From Candidatus Ligilactobacillus avistercoris (GTDB lineage Bacteria > Bacillota > Bacilli > Lactobacillales > Lactobacillaceae): a stretch of 64,000 nucleotides of DNA. Within the stretch, counting starts at the first letter, position 1. Each line of letters opens with the position of its first letter. The DNA lies in assembly GCA_019119415.1 (NCBI GenBank), contig DWXB01000007.1:1-64000 (forward strand), written 5' to 3'. The notes under the pieces are model-generated. The model had not been told where the DNA came from. It did no database searches and worked only from the letters and a program-made list of their open reading frames with translations. Of the stretch, positions 20,101 to 29,379 are shown piece by piece. Position numbers and translations under genes: made by a program.

Positions 20101-20807
20101 TCCTCTACCCGGGAATCTTCCGTATTCTTGTGGATATCCTTTTCCAGTGTCAGCATCAAGCTGTCAGTTTCCCCGAGCATCTCAATGATTTCACTGTCAG
20201 AACCGTATCCCAGGGCCCGAATCAGCTCGGTAATCGGGAGTTTCCGCGTCCGGTCAATCCTCACGTACCCGATGTCCTTGGTGTCCGTTTCATATTCGAG
20301 CCAAGCACCCCGGTTCGGGATTACGGTTGTTCCGTAACTCGTCCGGCCATTCTTATCAACTTCAGAGTTGTAGTACACCCCCGGAGAACGGACCAGCTGG
20401 GAAACAATCACCCGTTCAGCCCCGTTGATAATAAACGTTCCCTGCTTGGTCATCAGCGGGAAGTCCCCGAAGAAAACGTCCTGGGACTTGATTTCACCGG
20501 TTTCCTTATTAATTAAACGTAAGGTCACGTGTAACGGTGCTGAGTAGTTGGCATCGTGCTGCCGTGCTTCCTCCACCGTATACTTTGGTTCTAATAACTG
20601 GTAATCAACAAATTCAAGCGACAGGTTGCCAGCGAAATCTTCAATTGGCATAATGTCTTCGAACATTTCGCGTAACCCTTCATCAAGGAACCAGTTGTAC
20701 GAATTCGTCTGAATTTCAATCAGATTTGGGAGATCCAAAACCTCCTTGATCCGGGAGTAACTTCTCCGTACACGGTGCTTGCCGTATTTTACCAAGTGTC
20801 CTGCCAA
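17184..20807 (-). CDS. rpoB: DNA-directed RNA polymerase subunit beta
   Basis: The protein has 1207 residues. The rifampicin region reads [20 protein letters not shown] and appears wild-type at the usual resistance positions. Two starts are possible: a GTG at 20816, too close to its GAGG, and a TTG at 20807 with GAGGGG eight bases upstream. The TTG gives [11 protein letters not shown], the usual start in lactobacilli, so it was chosen. The C-terminus carries an acidic/lysine tail of about 45 residues ([15 protein letters not shown]) typical of the group. A leader of about 200 bases precedes it. Confidence 0.97.
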   Translation of the reverse strand: MAGHLVKYGKHRVRRSYSRIKEVLDLPNLIEIQTNSYNWFLDEGLREMFEDIMPIEDFAGNLSLEFVDYQLLEPKYTVEEARQHDANYSAPLHVTLRLINKETGEIKSQDVFFGDFPLMTKQGTFIINGAERVIVSQLVRSPGVYYNSEVDKNGRTSYGTTVIPNRGAWLEYETDTKDIGYVRIDRTRKLPITELIRALGYGSDSEIIEMLGETDSLMLTLEKDIHKNTEDSRVEESLKDIYERLRPGEPKTADSARSLLTARFFDPKRYDLAAVGRYKMNMKLDLKRRLLNKRIAETLADPDTGEILVKKGDLLDKRVMDKLAPYLKRDDFKMVTFHPAEDGVVQEPMKLQIIKVYSEQNPEQELNMIGNGNVDLNYKHITPADIVASINYFFNLQEGIGTTDDIDHLGNRRIRSVGELLQNQFRIGLSRMERVVRERMSIQDTATVTPQQLINIRPVVASIKEFFGSSQLSQFMDQTNPLGELTHKRRLSALGPGGLTRDRAGYEVRDVHYTHYGRMCPIETPEGPNIGLINSLSTYARVNKYGFIETPYRRVSWDTHKVTDKIDYLTADEEDNYVVAQANSPLNDDGSFKDKVVMARHKDDNIEISVDKVDYMDVSPKQVVAVATACIPFLENDDSNRALMGANMQRQAVPLIDPHAPLVGTGIEYKAAHDSGVALLCKNAGTVEYVDAKEIRVRREDGSLDTYKLMKFRRSNGGKNYNQTPIVRVGDKVEADEVLADGPAMDQGELALGQNPLIAFMTWDGYNFEDAIAINERLVKEDVYTSIHIEEHESEARDTKLGPEEITREIPNVGEDALKDLDEFGIVRIGAEVHDGDILVGKVTPKGMTELSAEERLLHAIFGEKVREVRDTSLRVPHGGGGIVQDVKIFTRENGDELSPGVNMMVRVYIAQKRKLQVGDKMAGRHGNKGTVSIVIPEEDMPFMPDGTPIDIMLSPMGVPSRMNIGQVLDLHLGMAAKELGVHVASPVFDGATDEDMWDALREAGLPDDGKSVLYDGRTGEAFDNRIAVGVMYYMKLAHMVEDKIHSRSIGPYSLVTQQPLGGKAQFGGQRFGEMEVWALEAYGAAYTLQEILTYKSDDVVGRVKAYEAIVKGEPIPQPGVPESFRVLVKELQALGLDMQVLDADKKEIELRDMDEEDDNIVNVDALSRVAREQAAKKAKEEAAKKREAEENDVSKDDDAATDNDAE

Positions 20808-21015
20808 GCTGTTCACCCCTCATTAAGATTCTGTGAATTCAGCAATGTTACATTTTTGTTACAAATGACTAAAATCACCCTTCGCGCGGCTTTTTTAGCA
20901 AAAAAAAACCAAAAACAGTTTCAAACGGGCTGTCCCGCCATCACTATTTTTGCTTCTTCATAACCTAGTATGGACAATAGATCACACTAGATTGCTAAAT
21001 TCACAGTTTTTTCAA
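20808..21015 (-). promoter_or_regulatory. Long untranslated leader of rpoB
   Basis: About 208 bases lie between the predicted transcription start and the rpoB start. On the minus strand the ACAG...CTGT arms around CCCGTTTGAAA are followed by a G/T-rich stretch with eight consecutive T, an attenuator-like layout. An RNA motif named Lacto-rpoB is known upstream of rpoB in Lactobacillales. This leader is the place to look for it, but its consensus was not verified here. Confidence 0.4.
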
Positions 21016-21021
21016 TCACGT

Positions 21022-21050
21022 ATTCTACCTTGAATCTACTAATAAGTCAA
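21022..21050 (-). promoter_or_regulatory. rpoB-rpoC promoter
   Basis: On the minus strand TTGACT (21045-21050) and TAGAAT (21022-21027) are 17 bases apart, directly behind the clpC stop. Confidence 0.75.
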
Positions 21051-21058
21051 CAGTCTTC

Positions 21059-23452
21059 TCACTTAGGCGTCACCGTAATCTGTCCCTGCCGGGCACCAAC
21101 GGTCACCGTCATTCCCGCAGTCACCGTTCCCGCTAAAATTGCGGTACTTAACCGGTCCCCAACTAGCCGCTGCAAGGCCCGCCGCAGCGGCCGGGCACCA
21201 TACTCCGGCTTGTAGCCCGCAGCCACAACCGCATCAACGGCTGCCGGAGTAACCCGCAACTGGATTCCCTGGTGCTCAAGGCGCGCTGCCAACGGTTGCA
21301 CCATCAGCCGGACAATCTGCCGTAGTTGTGGTTTGGTCAACGCACGGAAGACGAGCACGTCGTCAATCCGGTTAATGAATTCGGGCCGAAAATGCCGTTT
21401 CACCGCCGCATGGACTGCTGCCGCCATTGCATCGTAATCGTCGGCGACGTTCACCGCGCCAAACCCAACACTCTTCTCGTCCCGCAGCGTGGTTGCCCCG
21501 AGGTTGGACGTCATGATAATGATCGTATTCCGAAAATCAACCTTCCGGCCCTTCGAATCGGTCAAAAAGCCGTCATCCAACACCTGCAACAGGAGGTTGA
21601 ACACGTCCGGGTGGGCCTTTTCCACCTCATCAAACAGCACCACCGAGTACGGGTGTTGCCGCACTTGCTCGGTCAGCTGACCGCCCTCGTCAAACCCCAC
21701 ATATCCGGGCGGAGATCCGACCAACCGACTGGCATTAAAGCGTTCCATGTATTCACTCATATCGATCCGAATCAGGTTGTCTGCATCACCGAAAACGCTG
21801 GCTGCCAACGCCTTCGCCAGTTCCGTTTTCCCCACGCCGGTTGGTCCCAGGAACATAAACGAGCCAAGGGGCCGCTTGGAGGAACTAACCCCGCTCCGGG
21901 CCCGGCGAATTGCCCGGGCAACCGCACTAACCGCTTCGTCCTGACCAATTACCTGCCGGTGAAGCTCACGTTCAAGGTGTACGAGGCGTTGCTGTTCACT
22001 CCGGGTAATCTGCGTAACCGGAACTCCCGTCCACGCGGCGACCACCGCCGCAACATCCTCTGCCGTGACGGTCCCCTGCGCCCGGCGCTGTTCCTTCCGG
22101 GGAGTGGTGTTTCTTAATTTAACCGCCCGGGAGAAGTCCCCCTGTTCAAGGGCTTTCTGGAACTGCTGGGTGGTGTCATCCCGAACGGCGTCCCGGTTCT
22201 TTCGCTGGGCAACCCGCAGCTGAACGTGAGCGGCCGCCTCGTCCATCAAATCAATCGCCTTGTCCGGTAATTGCCGCGCGGGAAGGTAGCGCACGCTAAG
22301 GCGCACCGCCGCATCCAGGGCATCATCGCTAATCCTTACCCCGTGGTGCTGTTCGTACCGGGAACGCAATCCCCGTAAAATCATCCCGGTTTGCTGGGCG
22401 GTCGGTGCTACTACTGGCACCCGGGCAAACCGGCGTTCAAGCGCTGGGTCCGCCGCCACGTACTTTTGAAATTCAGTCTGGGTGGTTGCCCCAATTACCT
22501 GAACCGTTCCCCGGGCCAGCGCAGGCTTCATGATGTTTGCCGCATCAATGGCTCCCTCTGCGCCCCCGGCACCAACGAGGGTGTGGAGCTCGTCAACGAA
22601 GAGAATAACGTGCCCATCCCGGTTAACTTCGGCTAACACCGCTTTTAACCGGTCCTCAAATTCACCGCGGTACTTTGTTCCCGCAACAAGCGCGCCCATC
22701 TCAAGGACCATTAACCGGACTGAGCGTAAGGATGCCGGAACCTTCCCGGCAACGATCTGCTGGGCAAGGCCCTCAACAACTGCGGTCTTTCCAACGCCGG
22801 CATTTCCCAGAAGAACCGGGTTATTCTTTGTCCGCCGGCTCAAGACCTGAATCAACCGGTCAATTTCCGTCTCCCGGCCCAAAACGGGGTCTAGCTTCCC
22901 CGCCCGGGCCTGAGCCGTCATGTCGGTGGCAAGCTTGTCCAGTGTTGGGGTGGCGGATTGCTGCGTCGCCTTATCCTCCCGCCGAAGTTCTTTTTGCAGT
23001 TTACGGTAATCCGCGCCCGTCATTCCGAGCTGTTTGAGAACCCGCTGCCGTAACTGCCGCACATTAACTCCCAGGTTCACCAGAACCTGAACGCCGAGCG
23101 TCTGTTCGTTTTGCAATAATGCTAACAAGAGCAGGCCAGTATCAACCTCTTCCCGGTCCAATAACCGCGCCATTGTTTGCGCCCGGTCCCTAATCGCCTG
23201 GACCCGGGGCGATTCTGCGTGCTGGGTGCGCCGCCAGTGCTTTCCGGGGCGAATCATTCCGCCAAGCTGATCAATCACGTCAGCGGGGGTGATGATCTCC
23301 TGGCGTAAAACAAGCCCGGCGACCCCGTCTTCTTCGGTTAATAACCCCAATAACAGGTGGGGCGTTGATACGGTATCGTGGTGACACCGCCGGGTTTGAT
23401 CCGCCGCCATTTTCAGGACGTGCCGGGCACTCTCTGTATACTTAACTGCCAT
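21059..23452 (-). CDS. clpC: ATP-dependent Clp protease ATPase subunit ClpC
   Basis: The 797-residue Hsp100 unfoldase hands substrates to ClpP. The order is a Clp N-domain repeat (about residues 1-145), a first AAA+ module with Walker A GNAGVGKT, a middle region with a UVR-like segment (about 410-440), and a second AAA+ module with GPTGVGKT, ending in the D2-small domain. It follows ctsR by 18 bases without mcsA or mcsB, the usual Lactobacillales layout. It is controlled by the CtsR site at 23955-23971. The ATG at 23452 has GAGGTGG upstream. Confidence 0.97.
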   Translation of the reverse strand: MAVKYTESARHVLKMAADQTRRCHHDTVSTPHLLLGLLTEEDGVAGLVLRQEIITPADVIDQLGGMIRPGKHWRRTQHAESPRVQAIRDRAQTMARLLDREEVDTGLLLLALLQNEQTLGVQVLVNLGVNVRQLRQRVLKQLGMTGADYRKLQKELRREDKATQQSATPTLDKLATDMTAQARAGKLDPVLGRETEIDRLIQVLSRRTKNNPVLLGNAGVGKTAVVEGLAQQIVAGKVPASLRSVRLMVLEMGALVAGTKYRGEFEDRLKAVLAEVNRDGHVILFVDELHTLVGAGGAEGAIDAANIMKPALARGTVQVIGATTQTEFQKYVAADPALERRFARVPVVAPTAQQTGMILRGLRSRYEQHHGVRISDDALDAAVRLSVRYLPARQLPDKAIDLMDEAAAHVQLRVAQRKNRDAVRDDTTQQFQKALEQGDFSRAVKLRNTTPRKEQRRAQGTVTAEDVAAVVAAWTGVPVTQITRSEQQRLVHLERELHRQVIGQDEAVSAVARAIRRARSGVSSSKRPLGSFMFLGPTGVGKTELAKALAASVFGDADNLIRIDMSEYMERFNASRLVGSPPGYVGFDEGGQLTEQVRQHPYSVVLFDEVEKAHPDVFNLLLQVLDDGFLTDSKGRKVDFRNTIIIMTSNLGATTLRDEKSVGFGAVNVADDYDAMAAAVHAAVKRHFRPEFINRIDDVLVFRALTKPQLRQIVRLMVQPLAARLEHQGIQLRVTPAAVDAVVAAGYKPEYGARPLRRALQRLVGDRLSTAILAGTVTAGMTVTVGARQGQITVTPK

Positions 23453-23470
23453 TCAATTACCACCTCACCG

Positions 23471-23938
23471 TTAGTCCGCACACCGTAACCGGTTAAGCAG
23501 GGCCACCATCATTCGCGCTCGCATCGTGGCTTCAACCATCCGGTCACCGACATTTAACGCATCGTGTCCCATCACCGTTAACAGAAGGCTTCCTTCCTTC
23601 CGGGACAGCAATTTGTTTTCGTACAACGTCTGAACGATATGGAGGGCGTCCGCTGCACTCAGCTGATCGCCCACCATATCAATTAGTTGGTCAAGGATCC
23701 GGGCATCGCTTACCAGGTCGACCTTTTCAATCCGAATGTAGCCGCCCCCACCCCGTTTACTCTCAACCAGGTAACCGTCCTGCACGGTAAACCGGGTTTT
23801 AATTACGTAGTTAATCTGCGACGGGACGACATCAAAGCGTTCAGCGACTTCCGAACGTTTAATTTCAACCTGCCGGCTTTCTGCCAAAATTTCCTTTAGG
23901 TACCGCTCGATAATGTCAGAAACGTTTCTACTCTGCAC
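23471..23938 (-). CDS. ctsR: Transcriptional repressor of class III stress genes CtsR
   Basis: The 155-residue protein has an N-terminal winged helix-turn-helix including the glycine-rich wing RGGGGYIRIEKV that senses heat. An upstream in-frame GTG (23947) lies inside the AAGGAGGTG ribosome binding site, so the next GTG at 23938 was chosen; it gives MQSRNVSDIIERYLK, the normal start. CtsR represses clp genes at normal temperature by binding the tandem heptad just upstream. Confidence 0.95.
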   Translation of the reverse strand: MQSRNVSDIIERYLKEILAESRQVEIKRSEVAERFDVVPSQINYVIKTRFTVQDGYLVESKRGGGGYIRIEKVDLVSDARILDQLIDMVGDQLSAADALHIVQTLYENKLLSRKEGSLLLTVMGHDALNVGDRMVEATMRARMMVALLNRLRCAD

Positions 23939-23954
23939 CGAAGCCACCTCCTTG

Positions 23955-24002
23955 TCTGACTATCTTTGACTAAATTATAGATGATTTTCAGGCGGTTGAA
24001 AA
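23955..24002 (-). promoter_or_regulatory. ctsR-clpC promoter with CtsR operator
   Basis: On the minus strand TTTTCA (23997-24002) and TATAAT (23974-23979) are 17 bases apart. The sequence AGTCAAAGATAGTCAGA at 23955-23971 matches the CtsR tandem heptad (GGTCAAANNNGGTCAAA type) and begins 2 bases after the -10. Repression by blocking the start site is inferred. Confidence 0.85.
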
Positions 24003-24023
24003 GAAGCAACTAGCTACTAAAAA

Positions 24024-24058
24024 AAGGAGGCTGCGACCTCCGTCACAGTCCCCTCCTT
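24024..24058 (-). terminator. Terminator after the adhesin remnant
   Basis: A stem AAGGAGG/CCTCCTT is extended by CTGcGAC/GTCaCAG with a four-base loop. On the minus strand it is followed by a run of seven T, so it ends the yibE-yibF-adhesin transcript. Confidence 0.85.
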
Positions 24059-24100
24059 AGGGCTTAGTAAATGGTAGTTTCCCACCACTTGCTTATTCTA

Positions 24101-25258
24101 TTATTCGTGCCGTTTCCGGAACGCAATTACCCCGGCAACTGCAAGCACAACGACCCCAACAACTACCAGTCCACCGGCGATCATATCACCCGTGTCTGGT
24201 AATCCGTTGTTTCCGCTCCGCTTGTTTAACTGCTGCTTCCCGCCGCCGTTTTGAACGCGAGGAGCGGCAACCTTACTCTGAGAACTTGCGCTACTCGATG
24301 AGCTTACCACTGACGGTGTCGTGTTAACCGTTGATGGTGTAACCGGCGTGTTAACAACACTTGAAACCGGCGTTGTCGGGCGCGGCTGCGTTGTTGTCGC
24401 TGCCGGTGCCGGCGTGCTGGTTGACGTCGTCGTTATCGGTGCAACCGGCGTGCTTGAGGTTGAACTCGTTACCGGAACAACCTGCCGGTGGCTAGACTGT
24501 GATGCGCTGCTGCTTGATGAACTCGAGCTTGAACTCGGGACAAGTGCTGGCACACTGCTTGATGATGACGGCGTAATCATCGAACTACTGCTGCTTGGCA
24601 AACTCTTTGATGAGCTGCTGGAGCTTGAACTAGAGCTCGATGAGTGGCTGCTTGATGAGCTGGGACTCGATGAGCTCGAGCTTGACGTTCCAGTTCCCTG
24701 ATCAACAATGACGTTGTCGGCCGTTTGGTTCCCGTTAATGAGAACAACCGGTTCATCATCGACGATCTTAACCTGGATCGACTCGTTGTTAATCTTGTAG
24801 CCGTTTGGCGCCTTGATTTCCTTAACGGTGTACGTGTCGTTGTTAGTTAACCCGGTAAACTCAACTTCTCCGGCAGCGTTTGACGTTACCTTCTGGTCCT
24901 GACCGTTTCCGGTTAACTCGAAGATTGCTCCAGGAAGGGCGTTCCCGTCGTTATCCTGCTTATCAAATATAACCCCGTCCTTTGGCTGGGTCCCCCAGAT
25001 ATCGTTGTGCCACGAGTTGGCAACAATTCCTTCAACCTGGCCAGTCTGAGTTCCGTTCGGGTTTTTCTGGTTAGCAGTGTTGGTCCAATTATTAACCTTT
25101 GAATTATCCGTTGGTAACTTCGTCTGGTACGTAATCGTGTACGCAATCGTTTCGAAGTTCCCGTTGGTTAAGGAACCATCCTGGTTATTTAACTTGGCGA
25201 TCATCTGCAGTTCAGCAGCGACCTTGCTGCCATCCAGACTCAGGGTAAACCCGTACAT
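24101..25258 (-). pseudogene. LPXTG surface adhesin remnant lacking its signal peptide
   Basis: The frame holds 385 residues. It has a SpaA/Cna-B-like domain (about residues 95-190, GVIFDKQDNDGNALPGAIFE), a long Ser-rich region (about 190-265), a Thr/Pro/Ser stalk, then LPDTG, a hydrophobic helix and KRHE, which is a sortase anchor. No signal peptide exists: the frame begins MYGFTLSLDGSK, in the middle of a secreted-type domain. It runs in the same frame directly behind the yibF stop, with only GGC AAA between that TAG and the ATG. This looks like a deletion that removed the 5' half. If translated, the product would stay in the cytoplasm. Confidence 0.75.
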
Positions 25259-25264
25259 TTTGCC

Positions 25265-26065
25265 CTAGTCCGGGTGAACATTTGACCCCTGTTGTTCGCC
25301 CGGTTTTTCCTGATGGGCCGCCCATTTCACCTTCCTGGCCATCATCTGCGTCGTAATCCAGATTACCAGGATAACCGCAATGGCCGAATACAGCACCATC
25401 ATACATTCCGAAACAAAAATCTTCGAATTCAGGTAGTAACCAAACGTCGCCTTTAGTTTATACAACAGGACAAATAGGGCCAGGTCGCCCCCAAACATTC
25501 CAAAGAACAGCGTGTTAAACGTCATTCCCATAATTTGAAAACCAATGTTGCGCCCACTCCGGCGGACGGCCGCCACGCTAATTCCCGGATTCTGCTCAAT
25601 CACTTCCCGCAACCCACTCGCAATGGCAATTGCGGCCTCCGAAATCGCTCCAAGGGTGCTCAGCAGCGTCGTGGCAATCGTGATTGATTCGAAGTTGACT
25701 CCCACAAGGAGAGTAAACTGCTCAATTTCATCCGTTTGTTCGTTACTGAAGCCCTTAATCTGGGCAAAGTGGTCCAGCGGAACAATGAGGACAATCATCA
25801 CGCACAGCACAATGAGGGTTGCAATAAAGGCAATCCGTGCCGTTTGCTCGTCGTCGTTTCCCAAATAAATCGTAATCGCAAGGATTGCAATTCCAACAAA
25901 CAGAGCCACCCAGATTGGGGCAAAACCCGCGGAGATTAAAATAATCGCAATAAACATCAAAATAAAGTTGAGGGCGACACTTCCAAAGGCAGCAATCCCC
26001 CGTTTGCCACCGGCAAGGCACATCAGTACCGCCATCACAATCGTTAACGCACTAATTGAAGCCAT
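25265..26065 (-). CDS. YibE/F family membrane protein (second subunit)
   Basis: The 266-residue protein has several predicted membrane helices. It resembles the shorter partner of YibE/F pairs found in lactobacilli and streptococci, whose function is not known. The central conserved region GAISEAAIAIASGLREVIE is typical. The ATG at 26065 has AAGGAACGG upstream and overlaps yibE by 14 bases. The C-terminus (QEKPGEQQGSNVHPD) runs up to the junction with the adhesin remnant, so its last residues may be altered by the same deletion. Confidence 0.85.
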   Translation of the reverse strand: MASISALTIVMAVLMCLAGGKRGIAAFGSVALNFILMFIAIILISAGFAPIWVALFVGIAILAITIYLGNDDEQTARIAFIATLIVLCVMIVLIVPLDHFAQIKGFSNEQTDEIEQFTLLVGVNFESITIATTLLSTLGAISEAAIAIASGLREVIEQNPGISVAAVRRSGRNIGFQIMGMTFNTLFFGMFGGDLALFVLLYKLKATFGYYLNSKIFVSECMMVLYSAIAVILVIWITTQMMARKVKWAAHQEKPGEQQGSNVHPD

Positions 26066-27170
26066 TTGACCGTTCCTTCTTTCCTAATACGACCGCTGCC
26101 AGGCAACTTGCCGACGGAATCACCAGCGCAATTCCAATGCCACTGATGAGGGCCTGGATAATTCCCAGTTCCATCGTCCACTGGAACGTGTATCCAATTG
26201 GGTTTCCCGTTCTGAAGTAAAGAACGGCTATCGCAATCGTTTCCGCAAAAAAGATCAGGAGTAAGACGTTAATCAGCGGTCCTAAAATTGACCGGCCGAC
26301 TTCCTGGCCCGACTTAAACAGCTGCAGCCGGGAAACATCCGGGTCCGCCCGGTGCATTTCAAACAGGGTCGAAACAATGTCGGTCGCGGCATCCATAACC
26401 GCTCCTAAAAGGCCAATTACGGTCGCCGATAAAAATAGCTCCTGTGGCGCCTGGGTAGCATACCCTAACGCTTCGTAATGCACCCCCGCATTATGCGTAA
26501 GTTGAAGTGTTCCAATCCCAATTACAAACGCCAACGTGGTCCCGGTCACAATCGCCAAAAACGTCACCAGACACTGGCGGTTCACCCCAATGACCAGGCA
26601 CAACGTTAAGCCCGTAAAAAGCACCGCGCTCAACGCAAACAACCAGAAGAAGTGGGTGAGGTTTAGGGTGACGTCCAACTGAACAAAGAACAAGAACAAA
26701 ATAAAGTTAATTGCCACACTCAATAACGTCCGCAACCCGTGCGCGTGCATCACCAGGTACAAAAGAACGACGACCAACCACGCTAGCATTAACAGCGTCG
26801 TATCCCGTTTAAACCGCGAAGCAGTCGCGTAATCCGTTCCGTGAACCCGCCGAATATTTGTCAGAAAAATATGTTGCCCGCGGTGGAAATCCTGGTCGAG
26901 TGCACCTGACCGCGAGAACGTGTTATGAATGATAATCCGTCGGCCCCGGTGACGGCCGTTTGTTTGCACCACCGTGAGCCGTTGCCGGGTTTGGTAATCG
27001 ACATTCTTGTACTGATCGGTCTGCCGGACTGCCTTCCCGTCCTTTACCGCAACGACTTCCCCAATTGCTTGGTGATACATGAAATCATCGTGTGTACTAA
27101 AAAGAAATAGGGCTACCCCGCTCAGGAGAATCACCGCAATTTCAATCAATGTCCGTCGTTTTAACTTCAT
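26052..27170 (-). CDS. YibE/F family membrane protein (first subunit)
   Basis: The 372-residue protein has an N-terminal membrane helix, an extracytoplasmic domain (about residues 30-120) with beta-rich sequence, then about seven membrane helices. The conserved GAVMDAATDIVSTLFEMH segment is the family hallmark. The ATG at 27170 was preferred to a TTG one codon earlier; the GGGA ribosome binding site is weak. The gene has an unusually long leader of about 200 bases. Confidence 0.85.
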   Translation of the reverse strand: MKLKRRTLIEIAVILLSGVALFLFSTHDDFMYHQAIGEVVAVKDGKAVRQTDQYKNVDYQTRQRLTVVQTNGRHRGRRIIIHNTFSRSGALDQDFHRGQHIFLTNIRRVHGTDYATASRFKRDTTLLMLAWLVVVLLYLVMHAHGLRTLLSVAINFILFLFFVQLDVTLNLTHFFWLFALSAVLFTGLTLCLVIGVNRQCLVTFLAIVTGTTLAFVIGIGTLQLTHNAGVHYEALGYATQAPQELFLSATVIGLLGAVMDAATDIVSTLFEMHRADPDVSRLQLFKSGQEVGRSILGPLINVLLLIFFAETIAIAVLYFRTGNPIGYTFQWTMELGIIQALISGIGIALVIPSASCLAAVVLGKKERSNGFN

Positions 27171-27190
27171 CAAATCCCAGCTTTCATAAA

Positions 27191-27236
27191 GTGTTCCGGT
27201 TCGTCATTCCCGGGCGTTTGCTGGGGCACCGAACAC
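27191..27236 (-). other. Hairpin in the yibE leader
   Basis: GTGTTCCGGT and ACCGAACAC arms (one bulge) flank inner CCCGGG/GGGG tracts, about 20 bases before yibE. No known riboswitch class was recognised. Confidence 0.3.
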
Positions 27237-27346
27237 TCTGAGAAGGTTTCCCTTAGATTTTCGGGCCCATCCGGTCATTTGCCGACGACACCGTTACCCC
27301 CACAAAATAACATTATCCGGTTAACTTGGAAAGGTTTAGTACCGGA

Positions 27347-27375
27347 TTGAACTTAATTCTTACCTTTCTTATAAT
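27347..27375 (+). promoter_or_regulatory. birA promoter
   Basis: TTGAAC (27347-27352) and TATAAT (27370-27375) are separated by 17 bases, 24 bases before the start codon. Confidence 0.8.
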
Positions 27376-27399
27376 GTTCGTAACAGGGAGGGGTTTCGG

Positions 27400-28365
27400 A
27401 TGAAAAGTAATCGTCAAATTCTTGAATTGCTAGCAACCACGGCCGGGTTTATTTCGGGACAAGCCATCGCTGACCAGTTAGGGTGCTCACGCACCGCCGT
27501 ATGGAAGGGAATTAACGCCCTGCGCGATGAGGGGTACACCATTGAAAGTGGCGGCAAACGCGGGTACCACCTAGCTGACAACGGCAAGCTCGCCGTGCCC
27601 CTAATCCAGCGGGCAATGCGTTCCACCACTCCCTTAGAAATTAAGGTTACCGCCACCCTCCCGTCAACGAACGCGAAGGCCAAGGAGCTTAGCACCCAAC
27701 ACCCCACGACTCCCATTGCCATTATCGCGGACACCCAAACAGCGGGGTACGGCCGGCAGGGACGCACATTCTTTTCCCCCGCAGGAACGGGAATCTACGT
27801 TACGCTTCTTCTCCCGCACCTAACTGGTTCCCTTAATCCGGGACTCCTCACGACCAGTACGGCCGTCGTCCTAAGCCAAACAATTAGTCGGCTTCTTCAC
27901 GTGGAACCGACAATCAAGTGGGTCAACGACGTCAACGTTAACGGGCAAAAAATTGCCGGAATCTTAACGGAGGGGATCGCTGACCTTGAAACCCACGGTC
28001 TGGGGGCGGTGATTATCGGAACGGGAATTAACTACCTCACCCCCGCGGCCGCCTTTCCCCCGGAAGTAGCTGCTCGGGGTGTTGGCACCCTGGAACCCGC
28101 CGCGAAAAAGGCGGGTATTTCCCGGAACGGTTTTATCGGCGCCTACCTTGACGGCTTGTTAGAAATGCTAAAAAGTTACACCACCGGCCAGTACATGGAC
28201 GAATACCGCAAGCGGTGCGATTTAATCGGGAAAGCCGTCACCATCCAGCAGGGAACGGAAAAGGTTGTCGGAACCGTCCAAACCATCAACGATACCGGGC
28301 AATTAGTGCTAACAACCGGTCAAACGTTTAGCGCGGGTGAAGTCACCAAGGTGCGGGCACAATAA
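27400..28365 (+). CDS. birA: Biotin--[acetyl-CoA-carboxylase] ligase, bifunctional BirA
   Basis: The 321-residue protein has an N-terminal helix-turn-helix (about residues 1-60, GQAIADQLGCSRTAVWKGI), a ligase core with GYGRQGRTF and KWVNDV, and a C-terminal SH3-like domain. It attaches biotin to the acetyl-CoA carboxylase carrier protein and may repress biotin uptake genes. The ATG at 27400 follows GGGAGGGG. It is a single-gene unit ended by the terminator at 28385-28421. Confidence 0.95.
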   Translation: MKSNRQILELLATTAGFISGQAIADQLGCSRTAVWKGINALRDEGYTIESGGKRGYHLADNGKLAVPLIQRAMRSTTPLEIKVTATLPSTNAKAKELSTQHPTTPIAIIADTQTAGYGRQGRTFFSPAGTGIYVTLLLPHLTGSLNPGLLTTSTAVVLSQTISRLLHVEPTIKWVNDVNVNGQKIAGILTEGIADLETHGLGAVIIGTGINYLTPAAAFPPEVAARGVGTLEPAAKKAGISRNGFIGAYLDGLLEMLKSYTTGQYMDEYRKRCDLIGKAVTIQQGTEKVVGTVQTINDTGQLVLTTGQTFSAGEVTKVRAQ

Positions 28366-28384
28366 CCAAAAAATAAGCATAATT

Positions 28385-28421
28385 AATAGCGGGTAATTCC
28401 TCCTGGAAACTACCCGCTATT
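28385..28421. terminator. Terminator between birA and nagB
   Basis: An 11-bp perfect stem (AATAGCGGGTA/TACCCGCTATT) with a 15-base loop and T-rich 3' flank on the plus strand. It may act in both directions. Confidence 0.85.
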
Positions 28422-28495
28422 GCTTTTAGTTAAACAGTCAACGGAAAACTTTGTTAGTTATGGATTTGGAGAATGCCCCGTTTCCTGTAAATAAC

Positions 28496-29200
28496 TTACT
28501 TTAACTTAGCTGCAGCTGCTTCATCCACAATTACCGTGACGTTTGGGTGCCGCTGCAAAATACTTGCCGGAACCTCCGGCGTTACCGGGCCGTCAACCAT
28601 CGCTGCGATGGCATCTGCCTTCTTATCACCAAATGCCTCCAGCAGAATCTGCTTTGCTGCCATGATCTGTCCGATTCCCATTGAGTAAGCGTACTGCGGC
28701 ACGTCCGCCTCGTTATCAAAGTAACGGGCGTTCGCCTCGATCGTTGATTCCGTCAACTTAATCTTCCGGACCTTCCCGTCAACTGGGGATCCTGGTTCGT
28801 TGAAACCGATATGGCCGTTTCGCCCGATTCCTAACAACTGTAAATCAACCGGATGAGCAGCAATCACTTCGTTATACCGCGCAACCTCAGCGTCTGGATC
28901 TGCCGCCAACCCATCAGGAAGGTAGTTGGCCTTAAACGGCTTAGCATCAAACAAGCGCGTCCGCATGTAGTAGTTGTAGCTTTGCGGGTCGTCTGGTCCC
29001 AACCCCACGTATTCGTCCAGGTTAACTGATGTGCACCGGCTAAAGTCCAAGTCACTGGCAACCAGTTCCTTGTACGTTGTCTCAGGGGTGCCACCCGTCG
29101 CTAACCCGAACGTCCGCGCACCGTTTGCCAGTGCCGCTTCAAAGACCTTCAGGGCTTCCTTGCCCCCGTCGTTTTCATTTGCAACCCGAATAACCTTCAT
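28496..29200 (-). CDS. nagB: Glucosamine-6-phosphate deaminase
   Basis: The 234-residue enzyme converts glucosamine-6-phosphate to fructose-6-phosphate and ammonia, feeding amino sugars into central metabolism. Motifs include [18 protein letters not shown] with the catalytic Asp, and [15 protein letters not shown] with the catalytic His. The length matches the short Gram-positive type. The ATG at 29200 has AAAGGAG upstream; a longer in-frame extension runs through the operator and is rejected. It is monocistronic, with NagR-like operators in front. Confidence 0.96.
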   Translation of the reverse strand: MKVIRVANENDGGKEALKVFEAALANGARTFGLATGGTPETTYKELVASDLDFSRCTSVNLDEYVGLGPDDPQSYNYYMRTRLFDAKPFKANYLPDGLAADPDAEVARYNEVIAAHPVDLQLLGIGRNGHIGFNEPGSPVDGKVRKIKLTESTIEANARYFDNEADVPQYAYSMGIGQIMAAKQILLEAFGDKKADAIAAMVDGPVTPEVPASILQRHPNVTVIVDEAAAAKLK

Positions 29201-29218
29201 GGTTCCGCTCCTTTCAAA

Positions 29219-29275
29219 TTGGTATAGTCCTTTTTGGTATAGTCCAATTATAACCAGCCGTCCGGTGAAATGCAA
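29219..29275 (-). promoter_or_regulatory. nagB promoter with two NagR-like operators
   Basis: On the minus strand TTGCAT (29270-29275) and TATAAT (29247-29252) are 17 bases apart. Two copies of TTGGTATAGTCC (plus-strand reading, starting 29219 and 29234) follow at once. The element matches the GntR-family NagR/YvoA site (TGGTATAGACCA type). Induction by amino-sugar phosphates is inferred. Confidence 0.75.
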
Positions 29276-29314
29276 CCACTTTATCGCCGAAATTAAACCG
29301 GTTTCATCTTTCGC

Positions 29315-29344
29315 TTGGCAGTTCGCGCTAAAACGTAATATAGT
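29315..29344 (+). promoter_or_regulatory. Promoter of the IscA/HesB-like gene
   Basis: TTGGCA (29315-29320) and TATAGT (29339-29344) are separated by 18 bases. Confidence 0.55.
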
Positions 29345-29379
29345 AGGACTAGATGATTAACTACACGGAGGAAAGACGG

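Noticed and set aside
21326..22117. 263-residue open frame on the plus strand opposite clpC
   Set aside because: It lies wholly inside clpC, has no ribosome binding site or recognisable family, and is a shadow of a GC-rich gene.
24321..24701. 126-residue plus-strand frame rich in Leu, Glu and Asp
   Set aside because: It is the antisense of the Ser/Thr-rich adhesin tract; its composition follows from serine and threonine codons on the other strand.
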